From JASLDZ01 sp964242625 (GTDB lineage Bacteria > Pseudomonadota > Alphaproteobacteria > Caulobacterales > Caulobacteraceae), in assembly GCA_964242625.1 (NCBI GenBank), contig CAXTAO010000023.1:1-49095 (forward strand): DNA of 49,095 nucleotides, given 5' to 3'. Each line of letters starts with the position of its first letter. Within the stretch, counting starts at the first letter, position 1. Position numbers and translations under genes: made by a program. The notes below the pieces were generated by a model. That model ran no database searches, was not told the origin of the DNA, and worked only from the letters and a program-made list of their open reading frames with translations. Of this stretch, positions 24,888 through 33,095 are shown piece after piece.

Positions 24888-26174
24888 TCAGCCCACCGTC
24901 GCCTGGGCGAGCTCGGGGCTGACGCGCACGCGGGTGACCTGGTTGCGCTGGCGCTCCAGCACCTGGAAGCGATGGCCGTGGAAGATGAACACCTGGCCGG
25001 GCTCCGGGATGGCCTGCGCCTCGTGGATCACGAGCCCCGCGACGGTCACCCATTCGTCGTCGGGCAGGGTCCAGTCCATGGTGCGGTTGAGGTCGCGCAC
25101 CGCCACCGTGCCGTCGACCACGACCGATCCGTCCGGCTGGCGGCTGACGCCCTCGAGCGTGGCGTCGTGCTCGTCCTCGATCTCGCCCACGATCTCCTCG
25201 AGAATGTCCTCCAGCGTCACGAGCCCCTGCAGCGCGCCGTACTCGTCGACGATCAGGGCGAAGTGGTTGCGGGTGTGGAGAAAGGCCTCGAGCTGGTCCT
25301 TCAGGTTGGTGCTGTCCGGGATGAACCAGGGCTCGCGCATGACCCGGTCGACGTCGAGGGGATGCAAGCCGTCGGCCGCCGCCGCGAGCGCGCGCGCGAG
25401 GTCCTTGCCGTGCAGCACGCCCACGATGTTCTCCGGGTCGCCGCGGTAGAGCGGCAGGCGCGTGTGCGGGCTGGCCAGCGCCTCGGCCACGAGCTCGCGC
25501 GGCGGACTGTCCGCGTCCAGCATCTCGACGGACGCGCGGTGGACCATGACCTGGGTCACGTCCATGTCGGCAAGGTCGAGCACGCCCCCGAGCATCCGCC
25601 GGTCGCGGCTTTCCACGAAGCCGCCGGAGTGGTGGTACTCGACCGCGCCGCGGATCTCGGCCTGCGCCGCCTCCGCGTCGCGCTCGGGCGCGGCGTGCAC
25701 GCCGAAGAGACGCAGGAGGCCGGCGGTGAACACCTGCACCACCGCGATCACCGGCCCGAACAGCCGCACCACCCAGGTGGTGAACAGCGACAGCGCGCGC
25801 GCGGTCTCGTCGGGGCGGCCGATGGCGACCGTCTTGGGCAGGACCTCGGCGAAGACGAGCACAAGCGCTGTGGTGATCACCGTCGCCAGCGCCACGCCCC
25901 AGGCCCCCGGCAGCGAGCGCGCCAGGGCTTCGGTGATCAGCGCCGAGGCCAGGATGTTGATGAGGTTGTTGCCGAGGAGGACGGAGCCGATCATCCGCTC
26001 CTGCCGCTCGATCAGCCGGTTCACGCGCCGCGCGGGGGCGTCGCCCTCGCGCTCCAGCTGGTGCATGCGCGCGCGGCTCGCGCCCGTCAGCGCGGTCTCG
26101 GCGGCGGAGAACAGGGCCGACACCGCCAGGAGGACGACGATGACGAGGGCGACGGCGCCCAGGGCGGCGAGCAT
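24888..26174 (-). CDS. CNNM/CorC-type membrane protein with CBS pair (HlyC/CorC family)
   Basis: A 428-residue protein in three parts: an N-terminal DUF21/CNNM membrane domain (residues 1-~170, 'LFSAAETALTGASRARMHQL', 'SVLLGNNLINILASALITEA', 'VFAEVLPKTVAIGRPDE'), two CBS motifs (~200-330, with 'TRLPLYRGDPENIVGVLHGK' and 'HFALIVDEYGALQGLVTLED'), and a C-terminal CorC/HlyC domain ('PDDEWVTVAGLVIHEAQAIP'). The family is linked to magnesium/cobalt transport or efflux regulation; direct transport by this one is unproven. Divergent from the ATP-grasp/Anbu operon. Confidence 0.92.
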   Translation of the reverse strand: MLAALGAVALVIVVLLAVSALFSAAETALTGASRARMHQLEREGDAPARRVNRLIERQERMIGSVLLGNNLINILASALITEALARSLPGAWGVALATVITTALVLVFAEVLPKTVAIGRPDETARALSLFTTWVVRLFGPVIAVVQVFTAGLLRLFGVHAAPERDAEAAQAEIRGAVEYHHSGGFVESRDRRMLGGVLDLADMDVTQVMVHRASVEMLDADSPPRELVAEALASPHTRLPLYRGDPENIVGVLHGKDLARALAAAADGLHPLDVDRVMREPWFIPDSTNLKDQLEAFLHTRNHFALIVDEYGALQGLVTLEDILEEIVGEIEDEHDATLEGVSRQPDGSVVVDGTVAVRDLNRTMDWTLPDDEWVTVAGLVIHEAQAIPEPGQVFIFHGHRFQVLERQRNQVTRVRVSPELAQATVG

Positions 26175-26224
26175 GTCGGGCTTGGTCGTCCTGCGCGGCC
26201 CGGAAGCGCCGGCCGCCGCCGCAA

Positions 26225-26276
26225 TCTAGTGCACCCACGCCCGAAAGCGACGCTTTCCGGCCCGGCTGCACGTAGA
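26225..26276. other. 52-bp nested dyad in the divergent control region
   Basis: Outer arms TCTAGTGCA (26225-26233) and TGCACGTAGA (26267-26276) and a perfect inner dyad GAAAGCG-A-CGCTTTC (26243-26257) share a centre near 26250. The region between arms also pairs partly. It lies between the CNNM gene and the ATP-grasp operon, and could be a cruciform/hairpin leader, an operator or a dispersed repeat. A perfect TTGACGC -35-like element follows on the plus strand at 26293-26299, without a good -10. Confidence 0.5.
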
Positions 26277-26329
26277 ACCAGCGCCGGCGGGGTTGACGCG
26301 GCGCCGACGCCGGTCGCCCGTAGGACGAC

Positions 26330-27775
26330 GTGAGCGGAACGGAGCGGGGTTTGGGCGCGACGGCTTGGGACGAGATGCACGGCGGTGGTGGGGACGCTCC
26401 CCGCGCGCCCTATCGCGGGCTGGGACCCTGGCTGCGCGACAGCCCGGCCGAACTGATGTCCGCCCGCCGCGCCCAGGCGGAGCTGTTCTTCCGCCGTCTC
26501 GGCATCACCTTCGCCGTCTATGGCGAGGCGGAAGCGGCCGAGCGGCTGATCCCCTTCGACCTCGTGCCCCGGGTGATCGGACCCGAGGAGTGGGCCCACA
26601 TCGAGCAGGGGCTGCGCCAGCGCGTGGGCGCGCTCAACGCCTTCCTCCAGGACGTCTACGGGCCGCGGGAGTGCATCCGGGCCGGCGTGATCCCCGAAGC
26701 GCTGGTGCTCTGCAACCCGCACTACCGGCTGGAGACGGCGCACGTGCGCCCGCCCCACGGGGTGTACGTCCACCTCGCCGGCATCGACCTCGTGCGAACG
26801 GGCGAGCGCGACGTGTTCGTTTTGGAGGACAATTGCCGCACGCCGTCGGGCGTCTCCTACATGCTGGAGAACCGCGAGGCGATGATGCGGCTCTTCCCCG
26901 AGCTGTTCGCCGCCCACCGCGTCGCCCCCGTCGAGCTCTACACCGATAGCCTCCTGCAGACGCTGCGCTCAGTCGCGCCCGAGCGGGTGCAGGGCGAGCC
27001 CGTGATCGCGGTCTTGACGCCCGGGCTCTACAACTCGGCCTACTACGAGCACTCCTTCCTGGCCGACCGGCTGGGGGTGGAGCTGGTGGAGGGACCCGAC
27101 CTCTTCGTCGACGACGCGGTGGTCTACATGCGCACGACCGACGGGCCCAAGCGCGTGGACGTGATCTACCGGCGGCTCGACGACGAGTATCTCGATCCGC
27201 TGGCCTTCCGTCCCGACTCGGCCTTGGGCGTGCCCGGACTGATGACGGCCTACGCGGAGGGGAACATCGCGCTGGCCAACGCGCCGGGCACGGGGGTGGC
27301 CGACGACAAGGCCGTCTACAGCTACATGGACGAACTGATCCGCTTCTACACCGGCGAGGCGCCCATACTCGGCAACGTGCCGACCTGGCGCTGCCGCGAG
27401 CCCGACGCGCTGGCGCACGTGCTGGACCGCCTGCCCGAACTCGTCGTCAAGGAGTGCGCGGGCTCGGGCGGCTACGGCATGCTCGTGGGGCCCGCGGCGA
27501 CCCGGGCGGAGATCGAGGAATTCCGTGCGCGCCTCACGGCCCACCCGGAGGCCTACATCGCCCAGCCGACGCTCGCGCTCTCCACCTGCCCGACCTTCAC
27601 CGACAGCGGGCTGGCCCCCCGCCACGTCGACCTGCGGCCCTTCGTGCTGACGGGGGCGGACGGGGTGCGGATCACGCCGGGCGGCCTCACCCGTGTGGCG
27701 CTGAACGAGGGCTCGCTCGTGGTGAACTCGTCGCAGGGGGGCGGCACCAAGGACACCTGGGTGCTGGACGGCTGA
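26330..27775 (+). CDS. Circularly permuted ATP-grasp peptide ligase-like protein
   Basis: A 481-residue member of the circularly permuted type 2 ATP-grasp family (DUF404/DUF407). Landmarks: N-terminal 'AWDEMHGGGGDAPRAPYRGL', 'ALNAFLQDVYGPRECIRAGV', 'VFVLEDNCRTPSGVSYMLEN', 'GLYNSAYYEHSFLADRLGVE', 'LVVKECAGSGGYGMLVG' and the C-terminal 'RHVDLRPFVLTG'. ATP-grasp enzymes join a carboxylate to an amine via acylphosphate; the substrates of this group are unknown. The GTG at 26330 is chosen because the 'DEM' motif near the N-terminus aligns with the family start and would be cut by the ATG at 26375. Its stop overlaps the next start (TGATG). First gene of a four-gene set with Anbu. Confidence 0.92.
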   Translation: MSGTERGLGATAWDEMHGGGGDAPRAPYRGLGPWLRDSPAELMSARRAQAELFFRRLGITFAVYGEAEAAERLIPFDLVPRVIGPEEWAHIEQGLRQRVGALNAFLQDVYGPRECIRAGVIPEALVLCNPHYRLETAHVRPPHGVYVHLAGIDLVRTGERDVFVLEDNCRTPSGVSYMLENREAMMRLFPELFAAHRVAPVELYTDSLLQTLRSVAPERVQGEPVIAVLTPGLYNSAYYEHSFLADRLGVELVEGPDLFVDDAVVYMRTTDGPKRVDVIYRRLDDEYLDPLAFRPDSALGVPGLMTAYAEGNIALANAPGTGVADDKAVYSYMDELIRFYTGEAPILGNVPTWRCREPDALAHVLDRLPELVVKECAGSGGYGMLVGPAATRAEIEEFRARLTAHPEAYIAQPTLALSTCPTFTDSGLAPRHVDLRPFVLTGADGVRITPGGLTRVALNEGSLVVNSSQGGGTKDTWVLDG

Positions 27776-28716
27776 TGCTCGCCCGCACCGCCGACAACCT
27801 GTTCTGGGCCGCGCGCTATGTGGAGCGCGCCGATTTCAACGCGCGCCTGCTCGACGCGGCCTCGCGGCTGGCGGCCCTGCCGTCGTCCTACTCCGGCGGC
27901 GGCGAGGCGGAATGGGCGAGCGCGCTGCACGCGGCGGGCGTGGCCGACGCCTTCGCCCAGACCGGGCGGCCGGCCAACGCCCGCGAGGTAAGCCGCTACA
28001 TCGCCTTCGACCGCGACAACCCCTCGTCGATCGTCTCCTGCCTCGACCGGGCGCGCGCCAACGCGCGCGGCGTGCGCACCGCGCTGACGGCCGTGACCTG
28101 GGAGGAGATCAACAGCGCCTGGAACGAGCTGCCGGGCTTCAAGCCCAGCATGGGCGCGGCGCAGTTCGCGCGCTTCCTCGACTGGACCAAGCACGTGTCG
28201 CTCGTGTTCGACGGCTCGGCCGCTCGCACCATGCTGAGGAACGAGGCCTACTACTTCCTGCAGCTGGGCCTGGCGCTGGAGCGGGCGGACGACACCGCGC
28301 GCCTCCTCGACGTGAAGTACCACCTCCTCCTGCCCGAGCGCGAGCCGGTGGGCGGCGGTCTCGACTACTTTCAGTGGACCACGCTCCTGCGCGAGGTGTC
28401 GGCGCTCACCGCCTATCGCTGGGTGTACCGGGAGGGGGTGCGGCCGTGGCTCGTGGCCGACCTCCTCCTCCTCAACCCGCAGCTGCCGCGCTCGGTGCGG
28501 TCCTGCTACGAGAGCGTGGCCGCCAACCTCGACGCGCTGGCCGCGGAGTACGGCCGGGGCGGCGAAAGCCAGCGCCTCGCGGGCGGGGTGCTCGACCGGC
28601 TGGCCGACGCCGACATGGGCGAGGTGTTCGCCACGGGGCTGCACGAGTTCATCGCGGGCATTCTGCGCGACAACGCCGAGCTGGGGGCCGCCGTGGCCCG
28701 ACAGTACCTCTGCTGA
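27775..28716 (+). CDS. Alpha-E domain protein
   Basis: A 313-residue, all-helical protein starting 'MLARTADNLFWAARYVERAD', the signature N-terminus of the alpha-E family, with 'FLQLGLALERADDTARLLDV' and 'ARGVRTALTAVTWEEINSAW' further on. The biochemical role is not established; the gene nearly always follows a circularly permuted ATP-grasp gene, suggesting a partner or second catalytic component of peptide ligation. The start ATG overlaps the upstream TGA by one base, indicating translational coupling. Confidence 0.93.
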   Translation: MLARTADNLFWAARYVERADFNARLLDAASRLAALPSSYSGGGEAEWASALHAAGVADAFAQTGRPANAREVSRYIAFDRDNPSSIVSCLDRARANARGVRTALTAVTWEEINSAWNELPGFKPSMGAAQFARFLDWTKHVSLVFDGSAARTMLRNEAYYFLQLGLALERADDTARLLDVKYHLLLPEREPVGGGLDYFQWTTLLREVSALTAYRWVYREGVRPWLVADLLLLNPQLPRSVRSCYESVAANLDALAAEYGRGGESQRLAGGVLDRLADADMGEVFATGLHEFIAGILRDNAELGAAVARQYLC

Positions 28717-28730
28717 CGGAGGGCCGGCCG

Positions 28731-29597
28731 TTGCGCATCCGCGTCGCCTACGAGACGGTGTACACCTACGAGACGCCCGTGCGCTCGGCGGTCCAGCTCC
28801 TGCGGCTGACGCCCCGCGCGCACGCGCACCAGCGCGTCGGGCGCTGGCGCGTGCAGGTGGACGCGCCCGGGCGCTTGCGCGCCGGCGAGGACGCCTTCGG
28901 CAATGTCGTGCACGCCTTCTATCTCGGCGCGCCGGTGGAGCGGCTGGCGATCCGCGTGGAGGGCGAGGCCGAGGTCACCGACGCGGCGGGCGTGGTCGCG
29001 GGCGGGGTGGAGCGGTTCCCACCCGCGGTGTTCCTGCGCTCCACGCCGCTGACCGAGGCCGACGCCGCCCTCAACGACCTGGCGGGCGCGGCGCGTGGGG
29101 CGGCGGGCGACACGCTGGGGCGGCTGCACGCGCTGTCCGCCGAAGTCGGCGAGCGGCTCCGGTTCGATCCCGGCTGGACCGGCTCGGCCACCGGCGCGGC
29201 CGAGGCGCTGCGGATGGGCCACGGCGTCTGCCAGGACATGGCGCACGTCTTCATCGCCGCCGCCCGCCGCATGGACGTGCCCGCGCGCTACGTGTCGGGT
29301 CAGCTGCGCCGGGGCGACGGCGACCGGCAGGAGGCGGGTCACGCCTGGGCCGAGGCCTGGGTCGACGGGCTGGGCTGGGTCGGTTTCGACCCCGCCAACG
29401 GCGTGTCGCCGACGGAGGCCTACCTGCGCGTGGCGATCGGCCCCGACTACCTGGCCGCCGCGCCCGTGCGCGGCAGCCGCACCGGCGGCGGCGTCGAGCG
29501 CATGGCCGTGACCCTCTCCGTGGCCGAGGGCGGGCGCGGGCGACGGAGCCCGGGCGCCCAGTCCCAAACCCAGTCCCAAACCCAAACGCGCGGGTGA
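28731..29597 (+). CDS. Transglutaminase-like cysteine protease
   Basis: A 288-residue protein: an N-terminal beta domain ('LRIRVAYETVYTYETPVRSA') and a papain-like transglutaminase core. The catalytic triad is visible as Cys167 in 'GHGVCQDMAH', His204 in 'GHAWAEAWV' and Asp220 in 'GFDPANG'. The TTG at 28731 is chosen because GGAGGG precedes it by about 8 bases and the protein begins as relatives do. Bacterial members act as peptidases or amide-bond exchange enzymes. The C-terminus carries a short Gln-Ser/Thr tail from a 12-bp tandem repeat. Third gene of the ATP-grasp/alpha-E/Anbu set; 14 bp after the alpha-E stop. Confidence 0.92.
   Translation: MRIRVAYETVYTYETPVRSAVQLLRLTPRAHAHQRVGRWRVQVDAPGRLRAGEDAFGNVVHAFYLGAPVERLAIRVEGEAEVTDAAGVVAGGVERFPPAVFLRSTPLTEADAALNDLAGAARGAAGDTLGRLHALSAEVGERLRFDPGWTGSATGAAEALRMGHGVCQDMAHVFIAAARRMDVPARYVSGQLRRGDGDRQEAGHAWAEAWVDGLGWVGFDPANGVSPTEAYLRVAIGPDYLAAAPVRGSRTGGGVERMAVTLSVAEGGRGRRSPGAQSQTQSQTQTRG
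29557..29586 (+). repeat. 12-bp tandem repeat, 2.5 copies, at the 3' end of the transglutaminase gene
   Basis: CCCAGTCCCAAA occurs at 29557-29568 and 29569-29580, followed by half a unit (29581-29586). It encodes the repeated Gln-Ser-Gln-Thr tail. Likely slippage-prone low-complexity sequence. Confidence 0.8.
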
Positions 29598-29600
29598 ACA

Positions 29601-29617
29601 GGAGCGAACCCCGCTCC
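29601..29617 (+). other. Small stem-loop between transglutaminase and Anbu genes
   Basis: GGAGCG (29601-29606) pairs with CGCTCC (29612-29617) across a 5-nt loop. It lies just past the transglutaminase stop, with no T-run. It may tune expression between the two genes rather than end transcription. Confidence 0.3.
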
Positions 29618-29655
29618 GCCCCGCGCGTTGGGCGGCGCGACCGGAGGGGCGGACC

Positions 29656-30405
29656 ATGACCTACTGCTGCGGCATGCTGGTGCGCGAGGGGCTGTGCATG
29701 ATCGCCGACACCCGCACCAACGCGGGCGTCGACAATATTTCGACCTTCAGGAAGCTCGCCGTGTTCGAGGAACAGGGCCGCTTCGCCATGGTGATCGCAA
29801 CCGCCGGGAGCCTTTCGGTCACCCAGTCGGCGCTCTCGCTCATGCGCGAGGGCCTGCTCAGCCCGGAAAGCGGGCTGGTGGAGACGCTCGGCCAGCAGAC
29901 CAGCATGTTCCGCGCCGCCCAGTTCGTAGGCCACGCCCTCGCCAGGGCGACCCAAGACGTGAAGGCCGCGATCGAGGGCACGGGCGTGGAGTACGGCTCC
30001 AGCATGCTCCTCGGCGGCCAGCTTATGGGCGGGCCAGTGCAGCTCTTCATGGTCTACGGCGCCGGCAACTTCATCGAGTGCGGCGAGGACGCGCCCTTTC
30101 TGCAGATCGGCGAGCACAAGTACGGCAAGCCGATCCTCGACCGCTCGCTGGCCACCGACACCGCGCTCGACGAGGCGTTGAAGATGGGGCTGATCTCCTT
30201 CGAGCTGACCATGCGGTCCAACCTCGCCGTCGGCGCGCCGCTCGACGTGGTCGTGATCCGCGCCGACGAGCTCGGGATCGGCCTGCGCCACCGCATCGAG
30301 GCGGACGAACCCTATTTCCGCTCGCTCTCCGACCAGTGGTCGCAGGCGCTGCGCACCGCCGCCGGCGCCATCCCCTCGCCCCCCTACGGCGGCGCGCCCG
30401 CCTAG
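29656..30405 (+). CDS. Anbu (bacterial proteasome homologue), N-terminal Thr hydrolase
   Basis: A 249-residue member of the proteasome-type protease family (COG3484, Anbu/BPH). After Met removal the N-terminus is Thr ('TYCCGMLVREGLCMIADTRT'). In mature numbering Thr1, Asp17 and Lys32 fit the proteasome/HslV catalytic set, and 'YGSSMLLGGQLMGG' is the typical internal Gly-Ser loop. Anbu assembles into ring-like particles; its physiological substrate is unknown. An extra C-terminal ~60 residues relative to HslV is normal for the family. It is the last gene of the ATP-grasp/alpha-E/transglutaminase set and ends tail to tail with metW, overlapping by 4 bp. GGAGGGG lies before the ATG. Confidence 0.93.
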   Translation: MTYCCGMLVREGLCMIADTRTNAGVDNISTFRKLAVFEEQGRFAMVIATAGSLSVTQSALSLMREGLLSPESGLVETLGQQTSMFRAAQFVGHALARATQDVKAAIEGTGVEYGSSMLLGGQLMGGPVQLFMVYGAGNFIECGEDAPFLQIGEHKYGKPILDRSLATDTALDEALKMGLISFELTMRSNLAVGAPLDVVVIRADELGIGLRHRIEADEPYFRSLSDQWSQALRTAAGAIPSPPYGGAPA

Positions 30406-31049
30406 CCGAACAGGTCGCCGGAGGGCTGCCGCGGCGCCGTGGCGACCGTGGCCGGGCGGCGCAGGAGGAGGAGGGCGGTCTCCACGCGCAGGTTGGCCAG
30501 CGCCGAGCGCGGGTTCATCGCCCACGCCGGCCGCCGGTCTTCCAGCGCCGCCGCGCCCTCCACGACGAGCCCCAGGTCGTCGGCGAGCTCCATGAAGTCG
30601 CGCAGGGTGCAGAGGCGGATGTTGGCGGTGGACCACCACGGCTCCGGAAGGGCGCGGGTCATCGGCATGCGTCCGCGCAGGGCCAGCGACGCGCGCACGC
30701 GCCAGTGGCCGAAGTTCGGGAACGCCACCACCGCGCGCTCGGACAGCCGCATCAGAGCCTCCAGGACGGCGCGCGGCGCCCGCACGGCCTGCAGGGTCTG
30801 GGAGAGCACGGCGTAGTCGAAGCTGTCGGGCGGGAATTCGCCCAGGTCGCGGTCGGCGTCGCCCTGCATGACGGGGAGCCCGCGCGCCAGGCACGCGGCC
30901 ACGCCCTCAGCGCCGATCTCGATCCCGCGCCCGTCGCAGCCCTTCTCGTCGCGCAGGAGTTGCAGGAGCTCGCCCCCGCCGCAGCCCACGTCGAGCACCC
31001 GGGCGCCCGGGCGCACCAGCCTCAGGATCTCGCGGAAGTCCTCGCGCAT
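30402..31049 (-). CDS. metW: Methionine biosynthesis protein MetW
   Basis: A 215-residue class I methyltransferase-fold protein beginning 'MREDFREILRLVRPGARVLD', with the SAM-binding loop 'VLDVGCGGGELLQLL' and 'FPNFGHWRVRASLALRGRMP', both typical of MetW. MetW works with MetX in some bacteria to acylate homoserine; it is not clearly a methyltransferase. It follows metX on the same strand (53-bp gap), the usual order. The ATG at 31049 lacks a strong Shine-Dalgarno but matches family N-termini; longer in-frame extension runs into metX. Confidence 0.94.
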   Translation of the reverse strand: MREDFREILRLVRPGARVLDVGCGGGELLQLLRDEKGCDGRGIEIGAEGVAACLARGLPVMQGDADRDLGEFPPDSFDYAVLSQTLQAVRAPRAVLEALMRLSERAVVAFPNFGHWRVRASLALRGRMPMTRALPEPWWSTANIRLCTLRDFMELADDLGLVVEGAAALEDRRPAWAMNPRSALANLRVETALLLLRRPATVATAPRQPSGDLFG

Positions 31050-31102
31050 GGCGGAGGCGAGGGAAGCGCGATTCGGCGCCCGGCGACGACGCGCCCCGAA
31101 CC

Positions 31103-32260
31103 TCAGTCCAGCGCGCGCATGAAGCCCGCCAGCGCCTCGGCCAGCACGGGCTCGTCGAGCAGAAAGGCGTCGTGGCCCTTGTCGGAGGCGATCTCCACGA
31201 ACGAGGCGCGCGCGCCCGCGGCGTTCAGCGCGCGCACCACCGCCCGGCTCTCCGCCGTCGGGTAGAGCCAGTCGGAGGTGAAGCTCGCCAGGAAGAAGCG
31301 CACCGCGCGCGCACGCTCGAAGGCGCGCGCGAGCACGCCGTCGTGCGCGGCGGCCAGGTCGAAGTCGTCCATGGCGCGGGTGATGTAGAGGTAGCTGTTG
31401 GCGTCGAAGCGGTCGACGAAGGCCGCGCCCTGGTGGCGCAGGTAGCTCTGCACCTGGAAGTCGGCGTCGAAGCCCCAGGCGGCCGGACCAGGAGCCGCGC
31501 CGGCCTGGGGGCCGGACGGGGCGCCGCCGCGCCGCTCGCGCCCGAACTTGCGGCCGAGCGCCAGCTCCGACAGGTAGGTGACGTGGGCGGCCATGCGCGC
31601 CACCGCCAGCCCCTTCTCCGGCCGCACGCCCGCCTGCAGGTAGTCGCCGCCGCGCCAGTCGGGGTCGGCCATCACCGCCTGGCGCCCCACCTCGTGGAAG
31701 GCGATGTTCTGGGCCGAGTGGCGCGCCGCCGTGGCCAGCGCCACGCACGCCCCCACGCGCTCCGGGTGCGCCGCCGCCCATTGCAGCGCCTGCATGCCGC
31801 CCATGGAGCCGCCCACCACCGCCGCGAGCCGCCCGACGCCCAGCGCCTCCAGGAGCGCGATCTGGGCGCGCACCATGTCGGCGACCGAGATCACCGGGAA
31901 GGCGAGGCCGTAGGGCGCGCCCGTCGCGGGATCGCACGACCCCGGGCCGGTCGAGCCCGCGCAGCCGCCCAGCACGTTGGCGCACACGACGAACCAACGC
32001 TCCGTGTCGATCGGGCGGCCGGGGCCCACCACCCGCGCCCACCAGCCGGGCCGCCCGCCGGACGGCTGCCGGTCGGCGACGTGCTGGTCGCCCGTCAGCG
32101 CGTGGCAGACGAGGACGGCGTTGTCGCCCGCCGCGTTCAGCTGACCCCAGGTGCGATAGGCCAACTCGACGCCGGCCAGAGCGACGCCGCCGTCCGTCCG
32201 CAAGTCGCCCAGGCGCGCCACGCCGGAGCCGTTCGGCGAGGAGGCGCCCGGGTCGTCCAC
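31103..32260 (-). CDS. metX: Homoserine O-acyltransferase MetX
   Basis: A 385-residue alpha/beta-hydrolase of the MetX family. Landmarks are 'LAYRTWGQLNAAGDNAVLVC', 'CHALTGDQHV', 'GSTGPGSCDPATGAPYGLAF', nucleophile Ser in 'VVGGSMGGMQALQWA', 'SDWLYPTAES' holding the Asp, and the His in 'DKGHDAFLLDEP'. The enzyme activates homoserine by O-acetylation or O-succinylation for methionine synthesis; the acyl donor cannot be read safely. Start is a GTG at 32260 with AGGG upstream. A TTGACA-like -35 lies on the minus strand at 32290-32295. No SAM riboswitch is visible in the 68-bp leader. Confidence 0.95.
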   Translation of the reverse strand: MDDPGASSPNGSGVARLGDLRTDGGVALAGVELAYRTWGQLNAAGDNAVLVCHALTGDQHVADRQPSGGRPGWWARVVGPGRPIDTERWFVVCANVLGGCAGSTGPGSCDPATGAPYGLAFPVISVADMVRAQIALLEALGVGRLAAVVGGSMGGMQALQWAAAHPERVGACVALATAARHSAQNIAFHEVGRQAVMADPDWRGGDYLQAGVRPEKGLAVARMAAHVTYLSELALGRKFGRERRGGAPSGPQAGAAPGPAAWGFDADFQVQSYLRHQGAAFVDRFDANSYLYITRAMDDFDLAAAHDGVLARAFERARAVRFFLASFTSDWLYPTAESRAVVRALNAAGARASFVEIASDKGHDAFLLDEPVLAEALAGFMRALD

Positions 32261-32328
32261 GCCGCCCTTGCAGAACCCGGGCGCGCCCTTGTCAATGCGG
32301 GACGCGACGGCGCGGGCGAGGAGGGCGG

Positions 32329-33054
32329 ATGGACGGCGTGGTCGGGCTGGTCGGGGTGCTGGCGCTCCTGGCGCTCGCGGCGGCGGCGCTCGCGGCCGTG
32401 CGCGTATCGCGGGTGAGCTGGCGCTGGGTGGCGGCCGCCGGCGCGCTCGTCGCGGTGAACGACGCCATGCTGACGCGTGTGTACGGGCTCGTGCCCCGGC
32501 TCCTGCCGCACGCCGGCTGGAACTGGCAGGGCAAGGCTATGGCGCTGGCGGTCACGCTCGCGGTGGCGACCGCGCCCGCCTTCGGCTGGCGGCGCTCGGG
32601 CCTCACCCTGCGACAGAGGCCGGGCTCGCTCCCGTCGGCCCTCCTGGTGTCGCTCCTCTACGCGACGATCTTCTTGGCCCTGGCCCTGGCCTTCCCGAGC
32701 GGCCGGGCGGACGGCGAGACCGTCGCCTTCCAGCTGACCCTGCCCGGGCTGGAGGAGGAGCCTTTCTACCGCGGCGTGCTCCTCCTCGCTCTGGACCGCG
32801 CCTTCCCGGGCCGCCGCCGGGCGCTTGGCGTCGATTGGGGGTGGAGCGCGCCCATCTCCTGCGCGCTGTTCGGCCTGGCGCACGGCTTCGGCTTCGCGCA
32901 CGGGGCGTTCAGTTTCGAGCCGCTGGCCTTCCTTCTCACCGGCGGGCCGGCGCTGATCGCAGTCTGGCTGCGGCTGCGGACGGGGAGCGTCCTCCTGCCC
33001 GTCCTCCTGCACAACTTCGGCAACGCGATCGGGCTCGTGGTCCCGCCCCGCTGA
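32329..33054 (+). CDS. CPBP family intramembrane glutamic endopeptidase (CAAX/Abi)
   Basis: A 241-residue membrane protein with about seven helices. The three CPBP motifs are seen: 'EEEPFYRG' (EExxxR), 'FGLAHGFG' (FxxxH) and 'LHNFGNAIG' (HxxxN). Family members are membrane proteases or bacteriocin self-immunity proteins; the bacterial substrates are largely unknown. GAGGAGG before the ATG at 32329 supports the start. Divergent from metX and followed 41 bp later by a Rieske oxygenase gene; no functional link is evident. Confidence 0.9.
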   Translation: MDGVVGLVGVLALLALAAAALAAVRVSRVSWRWVAAAGALVAVNDAMLTRVYGLVPRLLPHAGWNWQGKAMALAVTLAVATAPAFGWRRSGLTLRQRPGSLPSALLVSLLYATIFLALALAFPSGRADGETVAFQLTLPGLEEEPFYRGVLLLALDRAFPGRRRALGVDWGWSAPISCALFGLAHGFGFAHGAFSFEPLAFLLTGGPALIAVWLRLRTGSVLLPVLLHNFGNAIGLVVPPR

Positions 33055-33060
33055 GGCCCG

Positions 33061-33089
33061 TCGACGCGGCGGGCGGGCGGCCCTACCTT
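33061..33089 (+). promoter_or_regulatory. Candidate promoter giving a leaderless Rieske oxygenase mRNA
   Basis: TCGACGC (33061-33067) matches 6/7 of the TTGaCgS -35 element; CCTACCTT (33082-33089) is a partial GCTANAWC -10 after 14 bp. Only six bases separate it from the ATG at 33096, and no Shine-Dalgarno is present, so transcription may begin at the start codon. Confidence 0.4.
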
Positions 33090-33095
33090 TGCGCC

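Noticed and set aside
32261..32328. Possible SAM riboswitch before metX
   Set aside because: The metX leader is only ~68 bp to the divergent gene and shows no SAM-II or SAM-I type pairing pattern or conserved loop wording.
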